Below, in pieces: positions 1 to 5,747 of a stretch of 42,072 bases of DNA. Position numbers and translations under genes: made by a program. The DNA is taken from IMG/VR virus record IMGVR_UViG_3300046171_000154, positions 1 through 42,072 of that record, one strand, 5' to 3'. Position 1 is the first letter of the stretch. Every line of letters begins with the position of its first letter. The notes under the pieces were generated by a model. It worked only from the letters and a program-made list of their open reading frames with translations. It was not told where the DNA came from and made no database searches. The stretch is from a virus.

Positions 1-43
1 ACTCTACCTCTAAGTACCTAAAAAAATAAAATACCGAGAAAGT

Positions 44-72
44 GTGACAATAGGGTGTTAAGTATATATAAT
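44..72 (+). promoter_or_regulatory. Sigma70-like promoter candidate facing right
   Basis: GTGACA (44-49) and TATAAT (67-72) are separated by exactly 17 bases, which fits a -35/-10 pair. The segment GACAATAGGGTG (46-57) recurs in inverted orientation at 1316-1327, inside a second promoter-like site facing left. A transcript from here would begin near 80 and run through two hairpins, antisense to the small leftward genes, so it might make a noncoding RNA. Bacteroidetes hosts normally use a different consensus, so promoter function is inference. Confidence 0.4.
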
Positions 73-140
73 AAGAAGCTATCGTCGCATACCTAATCGA
101 TCGTTTGTACCGAAATTTAACAATGTTATAGGTGGTTGCT

Positions 141-167
141 ATACACATCAGGTTTATCTGAGTGTAT
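141..167. other. Hairpin in the left intergenic region
   Basis: ATACAC, one bulged A, then TCAG pair with CTGA and GTGTAT around a six-base GTTTAT loop. This gives a ten-pair stem. No T-tract follows on either strand, so it is not a typical intrinsic terminator. It lies between the right-facing promoter candidate at 44-72 and the end of the leftward gene at 246, and may be part of a structured transcript. Confidence 0.45.
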
Positions 168-192
168 TAGGTGATCTGTTCAACGTTATTTA

Positions 193-225
193 GACTGGTG
201 ATGCACACATCTCAACGCGCCAGTC
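193..225. other. Nested hairpin next to the leftward gene end
   Basis: GACTGG (193-198) pairs with CCAGTC (220-225), and inside it GATG (200-203) pairs with CATC (208-211). A further CCC-GTTA-GGG mini-stem follows at 225-234. It could end leftward transcription from the gene that stops at 246, or be a structured RNA element. I checked it as a tRNA and it does not fold as one. Confidence 0.4.
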
Positions 226-245
226 CCGTTAGGGTTTGAACTAGA

Positions 246-559
246 TTACTTTACTTCATCTAGTTCAATTCTTTCGATTACTGTATTTCGAACATTCGAA
301 GGCATATCGGTACTTTGAGACCAGTAACCTCTTTTAATCCAACAAGGCATGATAGATAGTTTAGGTAACATTACTTTAAGTACTTCATCGTGATTGTAAG
401 TAATCTTTTGATTTTTGTTATTTACAAAGGTGATGATTTGATTACGACCGTACCAAGACTTTCGGACTACGAAGTTTTTACGTTCGATTGGCGGAAAGAT
501 TTCATTTAGTTCAGTCTTAGATAGTTTTGAAATTGCTTCGTTAATTTAGAATTTGACAT
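246..559 (-). pseudogene. Small early-type protein, about 104 aa, interrupted by a one-base shift
   Basis: I do not recognise the family. On the minus strand an ATG at 559-557 opens a reading frame (MSNSKL) that ends after 17 codons. Shifting by one base at about 541 (TTAAC read as TTAAAC) joins it to a 98-codon open frame ending at 246. That frame reads as a real protein: NEAISKLSKTELNEIF, then a basic stretch (RKNFVVRKSWYGRN), a hydrophilic middle and a C-terminus IERIELDEVK. Its leader carries the same TTACA-N21-GATAATAT element as the two neighbouring leftward genes, which supports a translated gene starting at 559. The missing A is in a short A run, so a sequencing deletion is the simplest explanation; a true pseudogene is possible. 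Confidence 0.6.
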
Positions 560-587
560 AGTTATTATTTTAATTATTATTTATTTA

Positions 588-626
588 CATTTATATTATC
601 GAATACTATTCGTATTCAGTTTGTAA
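588..626 (-). promoter_or_regulatory. Leftward promoter-like element, copy 3
   Basis: On the minus strand TTACA (626-622) is followed after exactly 21 bases by GATAATATAAATG (600-588). The spacer ends in the 13-base palindrome CGAATAGTATTCG (plus 600-612). The same two blocks with the same spacing precede the genes at 643-795 and 837-1007. The repeat of both blocks and spacing in front of three separate ATGs argues for a dedicated phage promoter or leader. Confidence 0.6.
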
Positions 627-642
627 GTTTGAAAGGAATCGT

Positions 643-795
643 TTATCCGTAGATTCCGAATGACGTTGGCGCTCCGTTTTGGATTAAGTGGATCATTAAG
701 CTGACACATGCTGCTAGGATGAACCCAGTTGTTCCGATGACCAGAGCCTGGCCAGCATACTTTAGTATGACTTTGTGATTAAATTTGAATTTCAT
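643..795 (-). CDS. Small single-pass membrane protein (50 aa)
   Basis: The minus-strand frame from ATG at 795-793 to TAA at 645-643 encodes 50 residues. It has a short basic N-terminus (MKFKFNHKVILK) and a hydrophobic stretch of about 20 residues around 17-37 (ALVIGTTGFILAACVSLMI) that is long enough for one transmembrane helix. A polar tail ends SFGIYG. It is preceded by its own copy of the TTACA-N21-GATAATAT element and lies between two other leftward small genes. Family unknown. Small membrane proteins encoded early by phages often alter the host envelope or exclude other phages, but nothing here shows a function. Codons such as ATC, GTC and TTC are more frequent than in the rightward genes. 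Confidence 0.6.
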   Translation of the reverse strand: MKFKFNHKVILKYAGQALVIGTTGFILAACVSLMIHLIQNGAPTSFGIYG

Positions 796-809
796 ATCTT
801 AATTATTTA

Positions 810-848
810 CATTTATATTATCGATTTGCTTTCGCGTTAGGACTGTAA
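810..848 (-). promoter_or_regulatory. Leftward promoter-like element, copy 2
   Basis: On the minus strand TTACA (848-844) lies inside the last codons of the upstream gene, and GATAATATAAATG (822-810) follows after 21 bases. The start codon of the 50 aa membrane protein is at 795. Spacing is identical to copies 1 and 3 although the intervening bases differ, which points to selection on the two blocks. Confidence 0.6.
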
Positions 849-1007
849 GATCTCGATGCCGATGATCTTGCTATTGGTTACATTGTTGCCAACCTGGTTG
901 CTCAGGCATTTGCTGTACCAATTGTCTAGATGCTGCTGGTTCTCAAACTCTTTAACATGGCTGTTGTAATTTCCTAACCAGTTCTTTGTATCTATTCTTA
1001 CTAACAT
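837..1007 (-). CDS. Small early-type protein of unknown function (56 aa)
   Basis: The minus-strand frame from ATG at 1007-1005 to TAA at 839-837 encodes 56 residues: MLVRIDTKNWLGNYNSHVKE, then a region with FENQQHLDNWYSKCLSNQ, and an Ile-rich end (SKIIGIEILQS). It is soluble-looking with no transmembrane segment. I do not recognise the family. The alternation of LVRIDTKNW and a C-terminal KIIGIEIL strand suggests a small alpha/beta fold. It is the first gene of the leftward cluster and has its own TTACA-N21-GATAATAT leader just upstream. The downstream gene's promoter-like block begins within its last codons. Confidence 0.6.
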   Translation of the reverse strand: MLVRIDTKNWLGNYNSHVKEFENQQHLDNWYSKCLSNQVGNNVTNSKIIGIEILQS

Positions 1008-1024
1008 ATCTTTGTTTCTTTATT

Positions 1025-1063
1025 CATATATATTATCGAATACCACTCGTACTAGGTATGTAA
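1025..1063 (-). promoter_or_regulatory. Leftward promoter-like element, copy 1
   Basis: On the minus strand TTACA (1063-1059), a 21-base spacer and GATAATATATATG (1037-1025) precede the ATG at 1007. The block differs by one base from GATAATATAAATG in the other two copies. It overlaps the 3' end of the doubtful minus-strand frame at 1033-1230. Confidence 0.6.
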
Positions 1064-1230
1064 ATGCTATACATATTGCGCAAAGCTGTGGCGCAGGATC
1101 TCGGACCGTAGCAGATCCCAGGAAAAGTCTGGATATTCACAGGAAACAGGATCCTAAACCCCGATCCATGCCCTGAATCGTACAGAAAATGGGGGACTGG
1201 GCGAAACAAAACGGGTTTTTGTATTGGCAT
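1033..1230 (-). CDS. Doubtful 65 aa leftward frame
   Basis: A minus-strand frame of 65 codons starts MPIQKPVLFRPVPHFLYDSG and ends PSTSGIR. It lacks the TTACA-N21-GATAATAT leader that marks the three other leftward genes. It covers a locally GC-rich stretch with several hairpins, and its stop lies within the promoter-like copy 1. The stretch may instead be a noncoding structured RNA or simply intergenic DNA. The protein matches nothing I know. Confidence 0.25.
   Translation of the reverse strand: MPIQKPVLFRPVPHFLYDSGHGSGFRILFPVNIQTFPGICYGPRSCATALRNMYSIYIPSTSGIR
1077..1167. other. GC-richer cluster of three short hairpins
   Basis: Three perfect short inverted repeats follow each other: TGCGC/GCGCA (1077-1081, 1091-1095), GGATCT/AGATCC (1096-1101, 1113-1118) and GGATC/GATCC (1149-1153, 1163-1167). 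The stretch is visibly richer in G and C than the AT-rich flanks. This is compatible with a structured noncoding RNA or a protein-binding control region; the overlapping 65-codon frame is the alternative. Confidence 0.35.
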
Positions 1231-1300
1231 GGGTAGGTTAATATAGTAGCGTAACCCATTACCCCTATATATCTAATAAAATAATATGACATTAGGTAGT

Positions 1301-1329
1301 TATATATAATAGTAGCACCCTATTGTCGC
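1301..1329 (-). promoter_or_regulatory. Promoter candidate facing left, inverted partner of 44-72
   Basis: Reading the minus strand, GCGACA (1329-1324), a 17-base spacer and TATATA (1306-1301) make a sigma70-like arrangement. It shares GACAATAGGGTG with the right-facing site at 46-57 (here plus 1316-1327), so the two sites are inverted copies that point toward each other across the early-gene island. It could start the leftward transcript, or on the plus strand act as control DNA for the rightward operon that begins at 1401. Confidence 0.4.
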
Positions 1330-1337
1330 GTTTATAA

Positions 1338-1364
1338 CTGTAAAAACTGTAAAAACGGTAAAAA
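1338..1364 (+). repeat. Three 9-bp direct repeats upstream of the late operon
   Basis: CTGTAAAAA, CTGTAAAAA and CGGTAAAAA lie head to tail, and a fourth degenerate copy (CACGTAAAA) follows. They sit about 40-60 bases upstream of the first rightward start codon (1401). Tandem copies close to one turn of helix apart are typical of a binding site for a regulator, but no factor can be named. Confidence 0.4.
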
Positions 1365-1400
1365 GCACGTAAAATAATAATATATACAATAAAAAATTAA

Positions 1401-1643
1401 ATGGGTAAACAAAAGTTATCACCAGTAGCTGCGAAACGCAAGAAACAACGCGATTTAAAGTACGCAAATAGTACTGATCGTAAGAAAAAGCGCGCAGATA
1501 GCCAAAAAAAGCGCCGTGCAGCTAAAAAAGCAGGTAAAAGCATCAAGGGTAAGGACTATGATCACTACACCGGTACTTTTGTAACAGCTCATAGAAATAG
1601 GGGCGGTATGAATCCCCGTAAAAACGGAACAAAAAACGAATAA
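1401..1643 (+). CDS. Very basic small phage protein (80 aa)
   Basis: The first 50 residues are dominated by Lys and Arg (for example RKKKRADSQKKRRAAKKAGK), followed by GKDYDHYTGTFVTAHRNRGG and NPRKNGTKNE. Similar phage proteins combine a Lys/Arg-rich front with a D-H-x-G segment reminiscent of the DNA-binding part of HNH-type proteins, but the catalytic HNH residues are not complete here. Nucleic-acid binding is therefore likely and nuclease activity unlikely. It is the first gene of the rightward operon, behind an A/T-only leader (AATAAAAAATTAA). Its stop touches the next start directly. Confidence 0.7.
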   Translation: MGKQKLSPVAAKRKKQRDLKYANSTDRKKKRADSQKKRRAAKKAGKSIKGKDYDHYTGTFVTAHRNRGGMNPRKNGTKNE

Positions 1644-2243
1644 ATGCCTAGAATAAACAGTTATCCACTAACAAGCGCAGTATCAGACGGTGATTTACTA
1701 CTCATAGATGACAAATCTAAGGGCTACGCTACAAAAGGCCTAAAACTGAGTACTTTAAAAAACTATGTCGCCGCCGATTCAGCCTCAGAAATCTTTGTTG
1801 AGGACCGAGTTGTAACAGGTGCATCGTTTAACACTAGCACTGGTTTACTGGCATTGACAAGAAACGGCGGTGAAATACCATCAGTGACAACTAATTTAGA
1901 CGGTAGATACTATTTATCTAGCAACCCTAACGGTTATACTTCTAACTTAGGTATAGTACAATCGCTAACAACTACAGGAGACTCAGGCGCTGCTACACTT
2001 ACAAACGGTGTTTTAAACATACCACAGTATTCTGGAGGCGGGAGCGGTGCGGTTGATTCTGTAAATAGCCAAACTGGAGTGGTTGTTTTAACAACTAGCG
2101 ATCTCACAAACGATTCAGGTTATATAGAAGGAACCGCATCAACAGACCCAAGTACAACAGCTATAACAGAAATAAAAACACTAACGTCAGCTGAATACGC
2201 GGCTATAACGCCTGCGGCTGATGTGATGTATGTAATCGTATAA
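1644..2243 (+). CDS. Tail fibre / virion-anchored adhesin (199 aa)
   Basis: The N-terminus (MPRINSYPLTSAVSDGDLLL, then KLSTLKNYVA) has the I-x-S-Y-P ... DGDLLLI ... KLSTL pattern often seen where phage fibres attach to the particle. A related pattern opens the 623 aa fibre gene at 3467. The middle is Gly/Ser/Thr-rich with GGGSGAVDSVNSQTGVV, a motif common in fibre collars and linkers. The C-terminus (EIKTLTSAEYAAITPAADVM) is a small domain I associate with many marine phage fibres. It is short for a complete fibre, so it may be an adaptor. The next gene starts on its stop codon (TAATG). Confidence 0.7.
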   Translation: MPRINSYPLTSAVSDGDLLLIDDKSKGYATKGLKLSTLKNYVAADSASEIFVEDRVVTGASFNTSTGLLALTRNGGEIPSVTTNLDGRYYLSSNPNGYTSNLGIVQSLTTTGDSGAATLTNGVLNIPQYSGGGSGAVDSVNSQTGVVVLTTSDLTNDSGYIEGTASTDPSTTAITEIKTLTSAEYAAITPAADVMYVIV

Positions 2244-3451
2244 TGGGTAATTTAAAAATTGGTAATAGACAACCATCTGTTGGCACTTTAAAACAAGGAA
2301 ATACTAATATTTCTAAGATATATAAAGGAGATGATCTAGTATGGCCTTTAGGTGGTGAACCAGATAACTATGAACCATTATCAGATGATAATGTTAGATT
2401 TGTTGGTCTTTACGATAAAAAATTAATTACATATTTTACCAACGTTGGCACGCCATTCCCGTTTGATTCTCAGTATATAGATCAAGAAATAAGCTACACT
2501 GGTATGGGGTCTAGAATTCTTGACCAAATAACAGCTATTAGCGACGATATGGAATATATATACGCTAGGTCTAGAACTTCATCAAACGCAACATATCTTA
2601 CATATAGAGGTACAGACAGCGGATCGGGTCTTTCTTTTACACTGGTAAGCGATGTTGATATTGTGCAAAGTATATCTAAAGATGGGCAGTATGTATATGG
2701 GTTATCTTTAGATAGCGGTGTTCTTAACCGTGCAATTTTAAAAATATCAACCGATTACGGGCAAACGTTTGGTAATGAAATAGATTTTAATGATGCGAAT
2801 AATCCGAACAATTTAGTAGACAGCGTGGCTTGCTCTATGGGAGGTAAATATGTTTATGCTGTTTGTGTAATAGGAGAAGATACTTTAGTATATAAAAGTA
2901 GTGATTACGGTTCTAGCTTTTCAAATATATCATCTATAACAGGCCTCGCGAGGGGTACATCTAGTTCGCTAAGTTTTTTTCCAATAGTATCTGGTAATGG
3001 TCAATACGTATATTTTTACGCATTGGTATCAACTAGTAATTTACCTTCTGGAAATATTATCACAATGTCTGATAATTTTGGCACCAGCTTTTTTGAGCTT
3101 TCGGTTGATCTTAGAGGGGGCGGATTTGTGAACAATCAAACAGATAAGCTCGGAAAATATTTAATTTTATCAAACTTTGGTTCTAACCAAGAAGGTTTAG
3201 TAAGCACTGATTACGCGCGCACAACTCAAGATCCAAATCTAAGCGGTTTTTCACTTGGCTTGGGCCAAACTAGCTTAAGCAACTTTGGAACTGTTGGGCT
3301 AATGGAAACTACCACAAGAATTACTACCGCAACTCCAATGCAAGAAGTAGCAACAAGTGTAGATTCTTTACAAAATTTTAATCAACTTGGTCAGTACAGT
3401 TTTTCCGCTTCAAACTACGGTCCTATTCAAAAAGTTGTTAATATACAATAA
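2243..3451 (+). CDS. Receptor-binding protein with Asp-box beta-propeller (402 aa)
   Basis: Residues 1-35 (MGNLKIGNRQPSVGTL, NISKIYKGDDLVWP) form the short L-x-IG ... I-x-KIYKG-x-LVWP anchor common in virion appendages. The rest shows a repeat of about 50 residues: AISDDMEYIYAR (about 98), SISKDGQYVYGL (143), ACSMGGKYVYAV (196) and IVSGNGQYVYFY (248). Three of these repeats are followed by Asp-boxes: STDYGQTF (169-176), SSDYGSSF (219-226) and SDNFGTSF (276-283). A degenerate STDYARTT is at 321. This is the signature of BNR/sialidase-type propellers, so the protein probably binds or trims host surface glycans. No sialidase active-site set is evident, so I infer a binding role. It sits in the fibre cluster between two other adhesins. 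Confidence 0.75.
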   Translation: MGNLKIGNRQPSVGTLKQGNTNISKIYKGDDLVWPLGGEPDNYEPLSDDNVRFVGLYDKKLITYFTNVGTPFPFDSQYIDQEISYTGMGSRILDQITAISDDMEYIYARSRTSSNATYLTYRGTDSGSGLSFTLVSDVDIVQSISKDGQYVYGLSLDSGVLNRAILKISTDYGQTFGNEIDFNDANNPNNLVDSVACSMGGKYVYAVCVIGEDTLVYKSSDYGSSFSNISSITGLARGTSSSLSFFPIVSGNGQYVYFYALVSTSNLPSGNIITMSDNFGTSFFELSVDLRGGGFVNNQTDKLGKYLILSNFGSNQEGLVSTDYARTTQDPNLSGFSLGLGQTSLSNFGTVGLMETTTRITTATPMQEVATSVDSLQNFNQLGQYSFSASNYGPIQKVVNIQ

Positions 3452-3466
3452 AAAATAAAAAGACAC

Positions 3467-5338
3467 ATGGCAATAATTTATAGTTACCCATCCGCAACAC
3501 CTACGGACTCTGATACAGTGATAGGTACACAGCAAACGACAGACGGAGAAGATGATAACTTAACCCGTACGTTTACGCTGGGCGCAATAGCAGGCCTTGC
3601 AAACGCTAAAGTTAATTTATCTATTGGGGGTGATACTGGCACCGGCTCAATAAATCTTATTACCCAAGCTTTATCTATAATAGGTACTGCTAATGAAATA
3701 GAAACATCAGCGGCAGGTCAGACTTTGACGGTTGGGCTACCGAACGATGTAATAATATCCAATGACCTAACAGTGCAAAACGATCTTAGAGTTCTAAATG
3801 AAATTACCTCTGAAGCTACCATAGGGGGTGAAGCGTTGATAATAAACACGGGGCCGTCGACTATAACAGGGGTGCTTGACAAGGCCCAAAGTAAAATAAT
3901 AAATTTATCAGATCCAACATCCCCTCAAGACGCCGTGACAAAAGCTTATGTAGACGCGGAGGTAGCCGCATGTGTAACCGGAACAGGCACCCCAAGAACT
4001 TTGACCATGTGGACCCCGACTGGGACCGGCATAGAAGATTCTATTGTTTCTGAATCAGCAAATCGGGTATACGTAGCTGGAAGCTTACTAGTGGGTTTCA
4101 ATAATACCATACCTGGCACTAATGCTTTAACTTCGGGTGATAACAACAGTGTTTTAGGTAATAGCTCTGTTGCTTTTGGTTTTAATAACTCAGTAACAGG
4201 AAATCGCTGTGGTGGATTAGGGGCAAATAACATTGTAGCTGGCGGTCAAGTTTGGGCAACAGGTGATGGAAATGACGTGGGTATTGACAAGTTAAATGTA
4301 GGAGGAAATATTGTGACCGCTGGGTTTAACAACACTGTTAAATCAGGTAGTTCTTGTGTAGTAGGAACTGCAAATGTTTTAACTAACACTGCGGAATTTA
4401 GCGGAATAAATACAAATTTTGCCATGGGTTCTTCAAACACTTTAAACGACGTAAGTGACGGAATAGCCCTTGGTTTTAACAATACTATAAACGATAATAA
4501 CAGCTGCATCTTAGGTAAAGGTAATACTACAAGCGGCATTGATACTTATGCTATAGGTAGAAATAACACGCTTAGCAGCGCAGATGATTACGCGTTTGGG
4601 TTTAACAATACAATTAGTGGCCAGGGAATTATTGCTATGGCACTTGGGCATAATAACGTGTTATCAGGAAGTCAATCTTATGCTTTTGGTAGAAACCTAG
4701 AAGATGGTGGTGAAGATAACACTGTTATAATTGGACGTTATAATGCAACGCCAACCGCAACAGGTAGAATTGTATTTGGAACTGGGTTTTCTCCTACTGG
4801 TAGAAAAAACGCAATAGAAATACAAGCCGGTACTAGTTCGCAATCTGGGTTATTATTCCCGGCACTTAGGTTATCTAATTCATACGCTAACGATTCAGAT
4901 GCTGCAGCAGCTGGTGTGGAAAGAGGAGAGCTTTATAGGTCTAACAATCAAGTTAGAATAAACGTGGATCAAGGGGTACAAGATGCAAGAAACAATGAAG
5001 GTTTGGCATATTTAACGCCTCAACGGGAACCTAATCTTCATCCCGGCGCAACCCGCAACGTTGGAGATCACTACAATTTAGTATTACTAGGTTGGAAGGG
5101 GGGTAATGGTACATGCACACTTAATTTACCACTCGCCTCATCAAATATGCATAGGCTTATAAGAATTACAACAGACGGCTCTTTATCCAGTGGCGCGGGT
5201 GATAAAATAAATATCACGGCTACTGGTAGCGAAACTATAGACGGTGCTGCTTCTTTTCAAATATCAAAACAATACGAAGGTATTGCTGTTTATTCAACAG
5301 GATCTGAATGGATTGTAATTCAAGCAAAAGCACATTAG
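3467..5338 (+). CDS. Tail fibre with YadA-like beta-roll repeats (623 aa)
   Basis: An N-terminal anchor (MAIIYSYPSATPTDSDTVIG) is followed by beta-rich segments and AVTKAYVDAEV near residues 153-164, a short helix common before fibre shafts. From about residue 205 to 420 there are ten or more short repeats built on x-x-G-x-N-N: FGFNNS, LGANNI, AGFNNT, MGSSNT, LGFNNT, LGKGNT, IGRNNT, FGFNNT, LGHNNV, FGRN. This matches the left-handed beta-roll of YadA-type trimeric adhesin heads. The C-terminal part (GDHYNLVLLGWKGG to the end) looks like a fibre tip domain. The likely role is trimeric receptor binding at the tail. The leader is A-rich (AATAAAAAGACAC). Confidence 0.75.
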   Translation: MAIIYSYPSATPTDSDTVIGTQQTTDGEDDNLTRTFTLGAIAGLANAKVNLSIGGDTGTGSINLITQALSIIGTANEIETSAAGQTLTVGLPNDVIISNDLTVQNDLRVLNEITSEATIGGEALIINTGPSTITGVLDKAQSKIINLSDPTSPQDAVTKAYVDAEVAACVTGTGTPRTLTMWTPTGTGIEDSIVSESANRVYVAGSLLVGFNNTIPGTNALTSGDNNSVLGNSSVAFGFNNSVTGNRCGGLGANNIVAGGQVWATGDGNDVGIDKLNVGGNIVTAGFNNTVKSGSSCVVGTANVLTNTAEFSGINTNFAMGSSNTLNDVSDGIALGFNNTINDNNSCILGKGNTTSGIDTYAIGRNNTLSSADDYAFGFNNTISGQGIIAMALGHNNVLSGSQSYAFGRNLEDGGEDNTVIIGRYNATPTATGRIVFGTGFSPTGRKNAIEIQAGTSSQSGLLFPALRLSNSYANDSDAAAAGVERGELYRSNNQVRINVDQGVQDARNNEGLAYLTPQREPNLHPGATRNVGDHYNLVLLGWKGGNGTCTLNLPLASSNMHRLIRITTDGSLSSGAGDKINITATGSETIDGAASFQISKQYEGIAVYSTGSEWIVIQAKAH

Positions 5339-5376
5339 TAAAAATCCATAAAAACCGGTAATATATAAAATATACC

Positions 5377-5393
5377 CTGCTCGGGTTAGAGCA
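5377..5393 (+). other. Short hairpin between fibre gene and next gene
   Basis: TGCTC (5378-5382) and GAGCA (5389-5393) pair around GGGTTA, with an overlapping alternative ACCC/GGGT pairing. No T-run follows. It lies in the 85-base gap before the gene at 5424 and may be a weak terminator, processing site or leader structure. Confidence 0.25.
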
Positions 5394-5423
5394 AACCAAT
5401 AATAACAACTAAAACCAAAACCA

Positions 5424-5714
5424 ATGACGTTTTATTACGAGACTAATTCGTGGGCTAGTCAACCACAACCAACTAAAAACCGAATCAAACTATGGAACCA
5501 TATAGCTGATAAAGCAAATTGGCGCATAGTTCAATTACCAAACGGTTATTACCAAACAGAATATCAAGATCTTCAAGATGAAGAAAAGTGGATTGACGTT
5601 ACAAGACGTGAAACAATGCAAGCCGCAGAAACCGCAATTGATAAGACTGTTGAACACTACCAAAAGAAAGTTGAATTTTTAAACGGCCCCAAAGTAGTCA
5701 AAACCTTTAAGTAG
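5424..5714 (+). CDS. Conserved-looking small protein of unknown function (96 aa)
   Basis: The protein begins MTFYYETNSWASQPQPTKNR and is rich in Trp/Tyr in its first half. The second half (IDVTRRETMQAAETAIDKTV) is a probable amphipathic helix. The WRIVQLPNGYYQTEYQDLQD stretch, with an acidic EEKWIDVT after it, suggests a small beta-sheet domain. I recognise no family. It is preceded by an A-rich leader (AACTAAAACCAAAACCA) and lies immediately upstream of the chaperonin genes, so co-transcription with them is likely. Confidence 0.6.
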   Translation: MTFYYETNSWASQPQPTKNRIKLWNHIADKANWRIVQLPNGYYQTEYQDLQDEEKWIDVTRRETMQAAETAIDKTVEHYQKKVEFLNGPKVVKTFK

Positions 5715-5723
5715 TCTAATTTA

Positions 5724-5747
5724 CAATATAATATAATTTAATTTAAT
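5724..5747 (+). promoter_or_regulatory. A/T-only translation leader of groEL
   Basis: The groEL start codon follows an unbroken run of A and T (TATAATATAATTTAATTTAA) with no purine-rich Shine-Dalgarno. Closely related TTAATTTAATT-like leaders stand before the genes at 11351, 12497, 18425, 21180, 28491 and 30100. Bacteroidetes ribosomes are known to rely on such unstructured A/U leaders rather than anti-SD pairing. Confidence 0.5.

Noticed and set aside
193-262. tRNA-like appearance (GACTGG/CCAGTC stem, TTCAAAC on the minus strand)
   Set aside because: No matching acceptor stem and the five bases on each side of the supposed T-loop do not pair.
4246-4680. Repeats in the fibre gene as a CRISPR-like or DNA-level repeat array
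   Set aside because: The repetition is at protein level (G-x-N-N) with varying DNA and spacing, inside a coding frame.
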